From assembly GCA_964016875.1 (NCBI GenBank), contig OZ024720.1, positions 70,895,520 to 70,959,519 on the forward strand: a stretch of DNA of 64,000 nucleotides. The letters are read 5' to 3'. Positions 1-11,396 of the stretch are shown here, piece by piece. The notes below the pieces were generated by a model, which saw nothing but the letters and a program-made list of their open reading frames with translations, was not told the origin of the DNA and searched no databases. Position numbers and translations under genes: made by a program. How positions within the stretch are numbered: position 1 is the stretch's first letter; every line of letters starts with the position of its first letter. Origin of the DNA: Fallopia convolvulus. Taxonomy: Eukaryota > Streptophyta > Magnoliopsida > Caryophyllales > Polygonaceae.

Positions 1-855
1 GGCGGTTTTGCTGCTCACGCCGGTGGTCGGGGAACGCAGCGATCGGACTTTTGATTCTTATCGATGGAAAAGAAACAGAGACTCGGTTGTTGTTATTGTT
101 CGGCTGGCTTAACCAAGGATGGGCTAATAATAGGTTTTTATTAGGATAATATCTAGTTAGTTGGTGTGGATAGGATTTTGCTTAAAGATAAGATATAAGT
201 AAAGATGTGCCGTGGTTATTAGCTATAGAAAAAGAAAACAATAAGCTAACACGTATGTTAACTTAGTATGTATATAAACATATATGAATAGAAGGATTAA
301 GGGTATGGTTAAGTCTAATGAATGGTAAAAATTAAATCTTAGACCCGAGGTTACTTGCGAAACAAGAACTCGATTACCTGCGTTAACTATGAAATTCGTT
401 TTTCCGACCTAGAAGAAAACGAACCCGAATATTACATAAGTGAAATTCAATAATAATAATAAAAAGAACAAAGCCAAACTAATTTTTCCCTAGATTTTCA
501 TATTAATTACCACATACCAACCATACTAAAAACATACTAAATGATAACTTATCTTGTTTTATTTTGAAGAATAACTAACCGTTAATATATACTACCATTG
601 TGTAATTTGCTATGCTAGAACCAAATTCTAAAAACAATTCACTCGAGTAAGAGTTTGGTTTATGTAATACGTTGGTTTAATTTTTTGGAAAGCGTGATAT
701 ACTTTTGAGCAAGTTAATAAAGGACCAATCTTGCATTTTGGGCTGAATTTGGAGGCCCAAACTAGCTACATAATGGGCTGATTAGTGGGCTTGTTTTGTA
801 GCTTAAAAGAATACATTCATTTGGGCGAGCCCATATTAAAAGAATTCATTCATTC

Positions 856-898
856 GGGCTAGCCCTTTACTTCCTAACTTAGGAAGAAAGGCTAGCCC
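856..898. repeat. Short inverted repeat (hairpin)
   Basis: Two arms of about 18 bases, beginning GGGCTAGCC and ending in TTCCT, face each other across a loop of a few bases. The left arm has one extra C and one mismatch. A nearby variant, GGGCGAGCCC at 822, suggests local duplication. It may be a MITE end or a decayed foldback; function unknown. Confidence 0.5.
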
Positions 899-949
899 GG
901 TCTAAAACCTAGAGCAAGATTCTTGTGGATGCGAACTAAAAGTTCTTAC

Positions 950-1260
950 TTTCAAATATGCTGTATGTAGTCGAGGAATGACCAAGTTTTGCAATCGATA
1001 AGCCACTCCATTAACCGAATGTGGCCAATGGTGAAGTTTGTCAACTAAAAGAATTGAAGAATGATGTTGGTATCCTCAATAAACATTTCAATTTTCTATT
1101 GGCAAGATCGTGACCCCAATAAGACATCGATCACAGCTTGGTCACCCCCTTCAACTTCAAATTTATTTAGGTTTTGATTTTCGACCACGAAAGTATCTAT
1201 GCATCGCTTGAGTCTCAGAGCTAGTGCGGTTCAAAATCCAGATGACGAGGCATCCAAATG
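950..1260 (-). mobile_element. Decayed LINE-like fragment (possible RNase H region)
   Basis: This stretch and 13555-13830 share a recognisable order of words (TTTTGCAATCG, then CAGCCAC or AAGCCAC, then CCACATT or CCCACATT, then AAC[CT]GAATG). On the minus strand the second copy reads roughly ADHVPHSVNNVGCVADPIAKL, which resembles the end of the RNase H domain in plant LINEs (a histidine-containing HV..S.N..AD.IAKLG pattern). This copy is more decayed and full of stops. The family call is an inference from the motif; the shared repeat is seen directly. Confidence 0.35.
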
Positions 1261-2848
1261 AACCATATCCCCCATATGTTCCCTTTATAATAAATCCTAA
1301 GAAACCCTCCATTGTTGTATGTGTTTTTTGGGTTTTCCGAGGACACTGCGCATTAGAGTCAATATGAAGACTTTATGATAGTCCTAACTGTTTAACTAGA
1401 TGTTCAGAAAACCTTATCATTGTTTAGACATAATCCATACAAATTTATTTTTTGCCCTCTCCTCAAAAATAAAGAAAAAAATTGAACATTATTTATCATT
1501 ATACAATATACACTATGTGACATGATAAGAAGCATGCATATCCTAGATTCTCCCTTTAAATTCCACCAAAAAAATCTCCTTTTGAAAAAAGTTTTCTCTT
1601 TTCTTTTTTATTGGAGCACCATTTTCTTTTATTTTGTTTATTGGAGAAACTTCAAAACTTGGCCATGATTTGTTGTTCACATAGTCTCTTCAATGACAAT
1701 GACATTTCATAAATTCATAATGCAAGGATAACTTAGTTTAGTATATCTTCCTAGTTAATGTGGTTCCCGGTTTGCCCTACGAAGATAAGAAGGGTGTCGG
1801 AAAAGCAAAGCTAGTTTACTCTTTTAAATTTATTTTTATGTTACTATAGATAAATGGACTTTAGTGCCAATGAAATTAAATACTATCTTGTTCATGCTCG
1901 ATCTCAATCATGGATAAAATTGACGTGGACATAGCTTAGACATTGCAAGCTGTCTAATTTTAATAGGCCATTTAAGTTCTTATATCACTTGTTGTATATT
2001 CGAATGCTTTTTTGGTTGTATATATTATGGTGCATTTTTTTTTATGAAAAGGTAAAGAATAGAAGCGTTAGAGTATTTTTTTTGAGGATAACTTGAAGTT
2101 TTGTGTGATTTTATAGTCGATTATTAGTGGTAGTGTGATCTAATTTTGTAATTTTATCAGTTATGATATTACACACCCCAACTACATGAAACATGTGAAA
2201 TTCTTTGAACCCTTGAAGAGAAATCAAGATATCTGAAATTAACATTATTGTGTATTAAGAGCATTTCTCGTGCCTTTGACTACATCAGTGGTTGTAAGAT
2301 TATCATCCTCAATTTCAATTTTTCGTATCATTATCTGTTTGGCTTTTCCAATTCCATCTCAAAGTGCGAATGTTTCTATTTAATTTGTAAAATGGAATAA
2401 TGATCGTATCTCTTGGCCTCCAAACTAATTATTCAAGTATCGTGGCCCCTTGTCACAAATTTGATTATTATCAATGTTGTCGTGATTTCGAACCATCAAA
2501 GTTCAATTTGTAAAAATCTTGAGTTGGTCTTTACCATTTCTTTTGTTCGGTGTTCCTTCAATGTATTATGGTGTTAGATGATTTTTTATATAATTATATT
2601 ATGAAACTAAAAATGTTCTATATTTATTTCGTTTTCGTTTTCGTTTTCATTTATATTTTCATATGTTACAACAAATCAAACGCGGCCTTGGCTCATTCAC
2701 TCTCACGGAAGCCGAAGATATGCGTTTAGTGCGCTCTACACACACCGGCGCACGATAAGACAAAAATAAAAGTTAGGAATCAATCCGGCGGCTCACTTAG
2801 CGCAACGTTTACGGCCAAGATCGCTCCAGATGTCAAAAAACGATTCGT

Positions 2849-2856
2849 TGACGTCA
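2849..2856. promoter_or_regulatory. TGACGTCA palindrome (bZIP-type site)
   Basis: A perfect 8-bp TGACGTCA lies about 110 bases upstream of the likely TATA box of the bZIP gene. ACGT-core palindromes are bound by plant bZIP dimers, so self- or cross-regulation is conceivable. The site is seen; its use is inference. Confidence 0.5.
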
Positions 2857-2957
2857 CCCCAACTCTCAAACCACTACGATTGGTCCACGTACCCCAATCC
2901 TGCGGTTCCCACTCCTCCAATGAGAAAACAGAAAACGAGAACTGAAAAAAAAATGCA

Positions 2958-2966
2958 TTTATAAAG
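2958..2966 (+). promoter_or_regulatory. Probable TATA box of the bZIP gene
   Basis: TTTATAAAG lies just upstream of a GAGA-rich stretch at 3035-3060 that looks like a 5' leader. A GAG/GTAAAT junction near 3074 could be the donor of a leader intron, with TATGTAG (3621-3627) or CAAAG (near 3649) as possible acceptors. The transcription start would then be near 2990. Confidence 0.45.
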
Positions 2967-3197
2967 AGAAGGGCGAGAGCTAGACAGCCGACACCTGTCG
3001 TCTCCGCCATCGTCGTGTCGTTTCCCAAACGGAGGAGAGATCGCAAGAGAGAGAGAAAATTCGGCGCAAAATCGAGGTAAATTCGGATTCAATTCGTGGA
3101 AACACAATTCTCCGCCTCTTCTTCTTGTCTCGATTCCTAGTTTGGGAAAGTTTTGAGCATTGAATATGTAGTTGAATCGTTTTTGTTGATCGGCAGT

Positions 3198-3530
3198 TTG
3201 ATCTGTTGATCAATTATGCTTTCGAGCCTTGATTTCACTGTGCTTGATCTTATTGCGATTGTTCGGATTGAGTTTGTCTATTTTTTGTGAGTATTTGCGA
3301 TCAATTTGGAGATCGCATTTGATTTTCCAGTCTTTCTCGATTTTCCGCATAGGTTTTTGTGTGAGAATTTGATGTTTCTGTTGATCAATCCAGCTTTCGA
3401 GCTTCAATTTTACTGTAGTTTGATCTTATTGCGATTTTTACTGAGTATTTGCGATCAATTTGGAGATCGCTTTTGATTTTCCAGCCTTCTCGAGTTTCCG
3501 CATAGTGTTTTTAGTGTGAGAATTTGATCC
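3198..3530. repeat. Tandem duplication in the bZIP leader region
   Basis: Two copies of a unit of about 173 bases lie side by side. Both contain GATCAAT, CTTTCGAGC, TGATCTTATTGCGATT, GAGTATTTGCGATCAATTTG and TTGATTTTCCAG in the same order, then GTGAGAATTTGAT. The first runs about 3198-3375, the second about 3377-3530. They lie in the probable 5' leader intron and differ by small substitutions and one deletion of about 20 bases. Confidence 0.85.
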
Positions 3531-3677
3531 TTGAGAATTGAGATGCTTCTGTTTCGAATTGTGAGATTGTGATTTGAATTTATTTGTTTTGCGTGCTGAA
3601 ACCGATTTTGGTTTGATCGCTATGTAGCGTGAGGATTTGAATTTCAAAGGTTGATTGATTGATTGAACCAAACGAAG

Positions 3678-5262
3678 ATGGGGACGAATATGAATTTCAA
3701 GGCTTTCGGGAACGATCTATCAGAGAATAATTTCTCGCTAGTTCGTCAGCCTTCCGTGTACTCATTGACATTCGACGAGTTTCAAAGCACACTCGGGAAG
3801 GAATTTGGATCTATGAACATGGAGGAGCTTTTGAAAAGCATCTGGAGTGCTGAAGAGACTCAGAACACAGCTTCAGCGCCTGTTAATAACAATAGTTCAG
3901 TCCAAAATGGGGGAAATCAAGGTGGTTATCTACAGAGACAAGGTTCATTAACTCTGCCTCGTACACTTAGCTTGAAGACTGTAGATGAAGTGTGGAAGGA
4001 CATAGCTAAGGACTATGCAACTGGTAAGGATACAGGAAGTTCAGTTCATGTGCCAATGGCTCAAGCTCAAAGGGAGCCAACTCTTGGTGAGATTACATTG
4101 GAGGAGTTTCTGGTGAGAGCTGGTGTTGTTAGAGAAGATAATAATAATAATGGTAATAGTAATATTGGTTTTGGGATTGGGGTTGGAATTAATTTTCAGC
4201 AACCTGATCAATCGTCGGTTTTGCCTTTGAATGTTAATGGAGTAAGATCAACACAACAACAACAAAAACATCAGGGAATGTTTACTAAGCAAAGTGCAGT
4301 GTCTTGTGCTCCTTCTATGACTATACCAAGTAGTACTACTCAGTTGGTTAGTCCGGGAATTCGGGGCGGAATTGCTGGATTGGTAGTAGATCAGAAGATT
4401 AATGGCAATTTGGGTCATTGTTCGGTTTTACAAGGTGGGGTTGGTGCAAAATCGCCTGGTTCTTTGTCGTCTGATGGGTTGAATAGTAATGGAGATACGC
4501 CATCTGTTTCTCCGGTTCCTTTCGGGTTTAATGTAGGTCTTAGAGGTAGAAAAAGTAACAATACTGTGGAGAAGGTGATTGAGAGAAGACATAGGCGAAT
4601 GATCAAGAATAGAGAATCCGCTGCAAGATCAAGAGCAAGGAAACAGGTGAGAAATTTTTCTCAATTTTCACTCTGATCTTGTTATTGGTAATTGATCTTT
4701 TAGGCTTTGTTCTTCATTTTAATTTGAAAACAAACTTACTTTCATGCATTTAAAGGTGTTCATAAGTAATAAAATGAATCAAGAAAACAAATTTTAATCC
4801 AGTTAACTCTCTCATAGCTTAAAATTCATTGTACAAAGCATGTCTTATAGTGTTCTTGTAGAATTTAAAAGCTTGTTTATATTTTAGGCTTACACCATGG
4901 AGTTAGAACAAGAAGTAGCAAAGCTGAAAGATGAAAATGAAGAGTTAAAGAAGAAGCAGGTATCTCGTGTTTCTGTTGATGAGTTGGTTATGGAGACATT
5001 TAATGCCTTATCTGTATTCTTTCCTTTCACATTTATTTCCAGTGTTCACTCACTGATTGGCCTTTTGCTATTGCAGGCAGAAATCATTGAAATGCAAAAA
5101 AATCAGGTACCCTACATAAAATTTCAATTATATTCCCTCCAAAGAAATCACAAGTTTGACATTTCTGTTTGGGTCTAATATTAACAGATGTTAGAGATGA
5201 TGGAAGCACAATATGGAGCCAAGAAAAGACGGTTAACGAAAACGTTGTCGGGTCCGTGGTGA
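3678..5262 (+). CDS. AREB/ABF-type bZIP transcription factor
   Basis: Group A bZIP protein of 381 residues, a nuclear activator that in this family binds ABRE (ACGT-core) promoters in abscisic acid and drought signalling. Four exons, all phase 0: 3678-4646, 4888-4959, 5077-5106, 5188-5262. The ATG at 3678 is chosen because the protein then begins MGTNMNFK, as in ABF3/ABF4 relatives. Conserved blocks in order: C1 with RQPSVYSLTFDEFQ (23-36, including an RxxS kinase site), C2 with LPRTLSLKTVDEVW (93-106), C3 with REPTLGEITLEEFLVRAG (132-149), basic region (302-323) with the NRESAARSR signature, heptad leucines L329, L336 and L343, and a C4 block ending SGPW (371-381). The C4 block reads RRLTKTLSGPW, slightly off the usual RRTLTGPW. 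RxxS/T sites in such blocks are SnRK2 targets in the family. I cannot decide between ABF2, ABF3 and ABF4 orthology. Stop and all splice sites are intact. Confidence 0.95.
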
Positions 5263-6689
5263 TAGTGAAGAAATAGAGGAAGATAGAAAGGGATGCAGGG
5301 GAGTATTTGGTAGTTGTAAATATCATGTGATAGGTATTTGAGAATGTCATTCATTTTTGTTGGGAATGGATCATCAGTGATAGGTTTTTAGGGAAGAAGG
5401 ATTAGTGATGCATTCTTATGTAATGATGGAATGAGTATCAGTGAATGTGTGATTTTTATAAGTGGGCATGTGACGCATGTCCAGTTGCTCAATTTATCTA
5501 TTTTCTTAGTAGGATTTCCGGCTCGTTTGATATCGATATCATATATGAGTATGGATACTTGGCATGCTCGTTGATTTTGTTATATGAGATATCAATATCA
5601 AATTAATCTCAAAAAGTTGTTTTGATATCTCCGTAAATATAACTGTATTAAAGACATCATTCATATCCATACTTAAACCTGATGTCTTGATATCACTCGT
5701 ATCATATTTTAGTATACATACCGACATGGCAACACCAATAACCGATATCTGATATTTTTGTTATTAATACCAACATGTTCTTTATCCTTGTATTGGCTCG
5801 ATATCACGATATCAGATATGAATATGGATGCAGGGTCATACTTGTTGATTTGTATCAATATCGATTTAATCTCAAAGAGTTGTTTTGATATCTCCTTAAA
5901 AATAACTCTATAACTATATCAAAGATATCATTCATATCCATACTTCTAATACCAATCAGTGTCATATATTAATTATTCATAGCGACACGACAACACCAAT
6001 AACCAATATCTCATAACTTATTGATACCAAACAAGCCCTTAGAACTCCATGATCTTTCTCCTTGTATTTGCTCGACTCCATGTTCTTTCTCCTTGTACTT
6101 GCTTGATAAATCTAATATACAATATAGTGGAAAACTAGTGGAGGATGATGGAAGTTCTGTAACAGATGAGATTTCACCATTGTCACGTTTGCAATTTTTT
6201 TTTCTCTATTTTTTATAAGATTTTCAGCATTGTCACTTTACTGTTTTACACATGAAAATAATTCAACCATTTCCTAGAAGAAGCAAAATAATTTTGACAT
6301 AGGCAGGCCAGACAAAAAAACACTGAACACAAGGAATTAGAATATATTGGTCCCACAATAACACAAGGGATTAGAATATAAGTGTTCCACAACATATGAA
6401 AATTGATTTACACAGTCAAGCAAAATGAACCATTAGGCATCATCCATTCTCTTAGCATGTTGATTCTTGATGATCTTCCCAACACCCACATTTATGTTTC
6501 TAGTGTACACACAAATCCTTGATTCCATCAACCGCATGATGTTGAGATTACACCTTACGTTTGTGTGTTTTGACTTTTTGAGTCTCATAGCTATCCAAAG
6601 TCCAAGTAAATTAGAATCTGGTAACTATGAACTAAGAGTAAGAGCATTTACCTTGCAGATGTTTGTGACTAATCATATAATGCTTCCTC
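5263..6689. other. Spacer between convergent bZIP and remorin genes
   Basis: The two genes point towards each other, so this stretch holds both 3' untranslated regions and the MITE at 5520-6040. I see no convincing reading frame and cannot place poly(A) sites with confidence. Confidence 0.6.
5520..6040. mobile_element. GATATC-rich Harbinger-like MITE, internally duplicated
   Basis: Outer ends are inverted repeats: GGCTCGTTTGATATC on the left and GATACCAAACAAGCC on the right. Inside, a block of about 150 bases occurs twice (about 5521-5675 and 5792-5945), each containing the GTTGTTTTGATATCTCC and CATTCATATCCATACTT words. The interior resembles the MITE at 48994-49228. No clear target duplication is visible, so the exact ends are uncertain. 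Confidence 0.65.
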
Positions 6690-9600
6690 TCAAAACGCGT
6701 GGCAGGTAAAACAACCACTGAGTGAGCTCATCTGCCGAGTCCTGCGCAAAGATACAACCTTGAATGAAGTTTTTGGCGAATGATGTGCTTGGTTGGTTGA
6801 GGCTCTCATTGCCTGTGCTTTCTTCTGAGCCGATTTCAGCTTCTTCATGATCTTATCCATTGATATTGATCTCTTCTTTTCCAGTTTCATCTGAACCATG
6901 CAATAAAACCAATTTTTCAGAATATTATTACACTTGATAATGGATTTGTAGTATAAAATCTCCAAAATAATCAATATCATGTTAAAACTAAGGGCTCGTT
7001 CGGTGGTTGAGGTTTTGGGGCTCATCCTCATGCTCATTGGCTTTTATACAGTGCCTTTGAGATGGATTTAGTCCCTATATTAATTTTGGTGCATTCTTAC
7101 TAAATTCAGTTATTATTGTCACATAGCTGAATTTCAGTTTTTCTTGGGTCTTTTCGGGCATATCCCCTTCCCTTGGGCAGGGGTACCTCCATCTTGACCC
7201 CCCAGATTCCGCTGTAGCGGAGCTAAACTGGGTCAATGATGATGATGATTTTCGAAAAGAGAATTTTTAACCAAACAAGATACATGAAAAAATATAAACT
7301 AGAAGAAAAGTAAGGCCTTTTTGTCTACTGTAATAGATGCTATAAATGAAGTGTTTGGTCTAGAAAGTTCATTTCAAAAATAATGTCTTATAAAGAATAA
7401 TGTAATTTGTACCGAACAAGCCCTTATTGGCTCATTTTTCTCTAATAGATGCTATAATTCTATAAATGAAGTGTTTGGTCTAGAAAGTTCCTTTCAAAAA
7501 TAATGTCTTATAAAGAATAATGTACTCTGTACCGAACATTTTCCTTGTTTAAGCATAGATTAAGTAGTCAGAAGAGAACCTCTAGTTTCCTTATTGCTGC
7601 CTCAGCCTTTGCCTTTTGCAAGTTTTCCCATGCCGTGATTTTAGCTTCTTCTCTCTGAGACCTATGCAAGTACAACACATTAACTTTAAGATTTGATGCT
7701 ATTGTAACTTTAACTCATTCCTGTTGCACACTGCTGAATTTGAAAAAGAAAACATAATATACATACTTAGATAAGCTTTGTGATGGCTCTGAATCTTCCC
7801 ATGCTGAAGAACGCGCTTCAACAGCTTTCAACTGCCAATCGTCTATGCGTTCTGAGCCTTTACCGGAAATTCTAGGTTTGTGTTTCTTGGACCATCTAGT
7901 GACGGTGACACGTTCATCAACCTGGACATCTCTGACTTCTTGCTTTGAGGAATTGAAACTACGCTCCTCTAAAACCGGTAAGATGGAAGGTGTAGACACA
8001 GAGAAAGATGACCTCCTAGAAGATGAATCAGCACTACCCACTGGACTCATTTGTGTGGCCATATCTCTCCTAGAAACAGCATGGCACACATTGGCAGCTG
8101 TATCCTTCGCATCACCAACTTTCTCATCTACATAACAATTTAAAAATTGAGAGTCATTCAGTGCAAATATACCAATTCCTAGTAGAGAAATTCATTGCAC
8201 CATATTTTCAGTTTTATAAAATCCAGACAAAGCTATAAGCCTATAACCTATGTTACACGGAAACTAAAACGAAAATGACTCTGACATGGGAAATCATATA
8301 GTTACTAGAATCTTAAACTAGAAATGAGTTTCTGACATAAAACGGAAATTTGAAAGTGAAACGCTGTCCTATTCCAGTTTCCAGGCCATGAATTTCACTG
8401 ATGTAATCAAGATTGCCAAAATTCATCTGATAGAGGTGTTTAATTACTTCCACAGATTGGATCCGTCTGCGGTCAGGTCATACAAAGGCGCACAAAGAGA
8501 AATTCATGAGCTAAAATAGATTACAATGGAGGTTAATTGCAGCTTGGAAACATGAAACCAAATACCATAACAAAGACAACATCATACCTTGAGAGTTCGT
8601 CCCAGATGATTGGCAAATCAAATCCGAGCAGCCATGCACGCTGACAGAACGGGCAATGCAAGGCTCGCCCATATTCTGGAAATTCCCATTGTTTCCAGCA
8701 CGAACCGAGGAATTAGCAGCGGCAGTCATCATAACACCAGCAGAGAACGGGGAAGCAGAAGTGGTACTATTTACATTGCTTTCATCATACATTGAAACTC
8801 CAGGTGAATACATTGAGTAGTATGCAATCCCAGGAGCCCCAAGCGGCCCACTCTTCGCCTTTGGCCGTCTCTGTGGCTGTTGTTGATACAAAGACCTCAC
8901 AACTCCTTCTCCTGCAACGGGGCTAAATATCCACCTCTCTGCATCTTCCCATTTAGATGGTAGAGTCCTCCCATTGTTGAATGGAAGTACAGCCCCAATC
9001 TGCCTTTTATTAGCACTTGTTTGCAATGGCACCCTCTCTGAGCTCCATCCTTTATTAATTCCTCCACCACTTGCATGGTGGTAATTAGGCGTTCCGGGGC
9101 TCGGAAGATTGCCGGATTTGCGAGTGGAGACCGTGTTTTGATTCATCACTCCCAGCCGTGGGGAAGAACTCACAACATTCGCAACGGAATTATTCAGATC
9201 TAACGAAGCCGGTCTTCGCCTATCTACCTTCGTAGCATTCACTTCAGATCTGGATCTCCTTTCTTGACACTCTGGGGAATTGAAATGTGAGAAAGTAATA
9301 AGAGAGAAATGGAGGATGAAGATGCAAATTTCCGTTTGAAATTTCTTGGTACCTTTGAGAGCCAGAGAGAACGAATTCCTTGCAGAGTCTACTAAGTGTG
9401 CAGAGTCACCATCGACGTCAACAGGTACTTTCTTGTCCTGACGCTTCTGAACTGTGCTTGTAATTATCCATTATTGCAAAAATACGAACAAGAACCAGTG
9501 TGAATAAAGAGCGAAAGATTTCAAAGAAGAAAATTCAAATTCGGGAAAAAGGCAACTTTTACTTCTACCATTACTAATTTTTCATCTCTCGTTCCGTGTC

Positions 9601-10297
9601 CCACTAAAGATTTAGCTAGATCGGGACGTTTTTTCCACTTGAGAAAAACGTACCTTTAGCTCTTTCGCCTTTTTTGCCATGGTAGCCATTGACACTGTGG
9701 AGTACTGTAACTTTGTTTGAATCTGCAATGTCCAGATCTTGACCACTCAAACACTCAGGTCCACCAATTTCATGTCCAGCCAAATGCTAATTTCAACAGA
9801 AACAACAAAATCTTAAGCATTGAGCACAATCAATAATCAAATTAAACATTTGAAATGCTAGCAATGAGAAGCAAAAAGTATCTGTAAAGGAGAGAAGCAA
9901 CTGAAAAAGCCTGAACACGATAGCTACCTAACAGACTAAAACCTAGCTTCTTTTTTCACAACCGTCGCTTTCTTCTCAAGTTCATCATGCGCAATCATCG
10001 CAATGTCACTAAAAATTCGAATCAATTCGAGCATGCAAAACCTAGAATCTAGCGAGTTCAATGTCACCACATATACAATCCGTTTCTTCTTAATCTGAAT
10101 CATACCTGAACGAAATCGGAGGAGAGCGAATCGTGTTCTTGAGCATCGGAGGCGAAGGAGCAACGATCGACGCTGGCGGAGGCCGATGAGAAGAGGCTGA
10201 AGTTTGAATCGAGAGTGTAGATGACCGAGTCAGGACTGAAATCTCGAGCTGCTCCTCTGAAGCCTCCACCGGAATCTCGAAATCCGATTTCCGCCAT
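6690..10297 (-). CDS. Remorin family protein (long N-terminal type)
   Basis: Plant-specific membrane-associated protein of 583 residues. Remorins organise plasma-membrane nanodomains and act in cell-to-cell and immune signalling. Seven exons on the minus strand: 10106-10297, 9654-9786, 9353-9451, 8588-9271, 7767-8127, 7580-7661, 6690-6890, all with GT-AG junctions in matching phase. The long N-terminal part is Ser/Asn-rich and includes a KWEDAERWIFSP motif typical of this subgroup. The Remorin_C domain covers about 463-560 and begins RIDDWQLKAVEARSSAWEDSE; it is charged, helical and coiled-coil-like, as usual. The tail ends GCFTCHAF with C577 and C580, which in remorins can be S-acylated to anchor the protein to the membrane. 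The relatives I recall are Arabidopsis At2g02170 and At1g30320. The start at 10297 gives an acidic Ser-rich N-terminus; an earlier in-frame ATG was not seen. Confidence 0.92.
6988..7430. mobile_element. MITE in the last remorin intron
   Basis: TAAGGGCTCGTTCGGT at the left and ACCGAACAAGCCCTTA at the right are inverted repeats of 16 bases with one difference. The element lies wholly in the intron between remorin exons 6 and 7, and a SINE-like repeat (about 7040-7250) is nested in it. No matching target duplication is visible. Confidence 0.6.
7040..7250 (+). mobile_element. SINE-like repeat, copy 1
   Basis: About 200 bases are shared in order and orientation with 33875-34085: ATACA or ATACAC, CCTTTGAGATG, ATTTAGTCCCTATAT, TTGATGCATTC or TTGGTGCATTC, ATTCAGTTATTATT, CCATCTTGACCCCC, AGATTCCGC and ACTGGGTCAATG. 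Both end in a short trinucleotide run (GAT here, GTT at the other copy), the 3' end style of several plant SINEs. No pol III boxes are clear. Confidence 0.55.
7330..7540. repeat. Tandem duplication of about 110 bases
   Basis: The words TAATAGATGCTATAA, AATGAAGTGTTTGGTCTAG, AAAATAATGTCTTATAAAG and GTACCGAACA occur twice, at about 7330-7425 and 7442-7540. The second copy begins just outside the MITE end, so part of the element may have been duplicated together with a second terminal repeat. Confidence 0.8.
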
Positions 10298-10428
10298 TGC
10301 TGAGGAAGCTTCTACTTAGCTCTCTCGATCCATCCACAGAAAAATGAGCGAAAAAGGAAGAAGAATGGATACAAGAGGGAGATTTGGGGGTATTTTGGGG
10401 TTTTGGTTTAAGTGGGCTGAATATAAAG

Positions 10429-10442
10429 GGGCCCATGGGCCC
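10429..10442. promoter_or_regulatory. GGGCCCATGGGCCC palindrome in the remorin promoter
   Basis: A 14-bp perfect palindrome lies about 130 bases upstream of the remorin start codon. It contains TGGGCC on both strands, the core of plant site II elements bound by TCP factors. The motif is seen; the regulatory role is inferred. Confidence 0.45.
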
Positions 10443-10769
10443 GTGATCAGCCTTCCAGTTTTAAGCGTGTCGATTTAAAATTATGAAATGAAAAAAGATT
10501 AGGTTGACCACGCTCTTTAATATGACCATGACGTGAAAAGATGGATGGGCCCCTGCCAGATTGATGAAGAGCGTCCGTACTTTGATAGATTTTTACCGAA
10601 TTTAATTAATTACCACAGTTACCGTCCATGAGGATATCGTCATACTCTCAGAAGGGTAAATGTAGTAAATTTCGATCTCTGCATTGTTCAGTGTTGTCGT
10701 GCATGGCTGCATGCTACCCCCAGTATTTTTTAAAACGAACTATGGAAAGTTGGAAACACATTAGATTTA

Positions 10770-11081
10770 GGGTCTGTTCGGCAGTAGCGGAATGAGCGGA
10801 ATCAGCTAGATAGAGCAGAATTTTGAGTAGATTAATGCTCCGTTCGATAGTAGTGGAATTGGGAGCGGATTCAGCTAGCTAGTTAATTGGAGAGGAGTTT
10901 TGAGCGGATTCAAGAAACTCCTCCTCACAAGCTTCTTGCTTTTCCGTTAGATGAATGGGTAAAAAAACTTCAGCTATAAAATATCGAACAGAGCCTAAAG
11001 AAGCTTCTACTCACAAGCTTTTTGCTTTTCCGCTAATCGAATAGGTAAGAAAGCTTCAGCTAGAAAGTGCTGAACAGAGCC
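10770..11081. mobile_element. Harbinger-like MITE, nested or duplicated
   Basis: The left end GGGTCTGTTCGG follows TTA, and the right end is GAACAGAGCC followed by TTG. A second left end (GCTCCGTTCGATAGTAGTGG, about 10837) and a second right end (GAACAGAGCC, about 10988) lie inside, with repeated TTCAGCTA and CACAAGCTT words. Either one copy is inserted in another or the element was tandemly duplicated. Confidence 0.7.
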
Positions 11082-11396
11082 TTGAGCATATTAATGTGCC
11101 TATGGAAACGCATTAGAAAAATTATATGAATGATTTTCTATAATAAGTCCTAAGAGCACATAATAAGAATTTTTAATTTAAATTTTTTTAATTTTTAATT
11201 TTTAATTATTTTTAATAGGGTTTATTATTTTGTACTTTAGGAAAATATTTTATTTTTTTATTTTTAATTATTTTAATAGGGTTTATTATTTTGTACTTTA
11301 GGATTTAATCTCCAATTCAAATATGTTTATTATGTGCTCTTAGGACTTATAATAGTTTTTCTAATGTGTCTCCATAGGTACATTAATATGCTCAAA
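11082..11396. mobile_element. Long-arm inverted-repeat MITE
   Basis: The two ends form arms of about 80 bases: TTGAGCATATTAATGTGCC at the left matches the reverse complement of the right end GGTACATTAATATGCTCAA, and the match continues through CATTAGAAAAA, TAAGTCCTAAGAGCACATAATAA. The interior has two copies of TAATAGGGTTTATTATTTTG. Foldback elements of this kind can produce small RNAs if read through. It abuts the preceding MITE. Confidence 0.8.

Larger units (their letters stand above)
1..2840. other. Intergenic spacer upstream of the bZIP gene
   Basis: AT-rich spacer with no reading frame that looks like a gene on either strand. It holds a short perfect-looking hairpin (856-898) and a decayed LINE-like piece (about 950-1260), both listed separately. 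Several TGGGC motifs lie at 745-900. The first 60 bases are GC-richer than what follows and could be the edge of a gene outside the window, but they are too short to judge. Confidence 0.6.

Noticed and set aside
6750..6769. Possible mini-intron in the last remorin exon (a GT..AG pair after SFK)
   Set aside because: The frame is open across it and the uninterrupted reading gives the SLRRTRQM..GCFTCHAF tail expected for the family.
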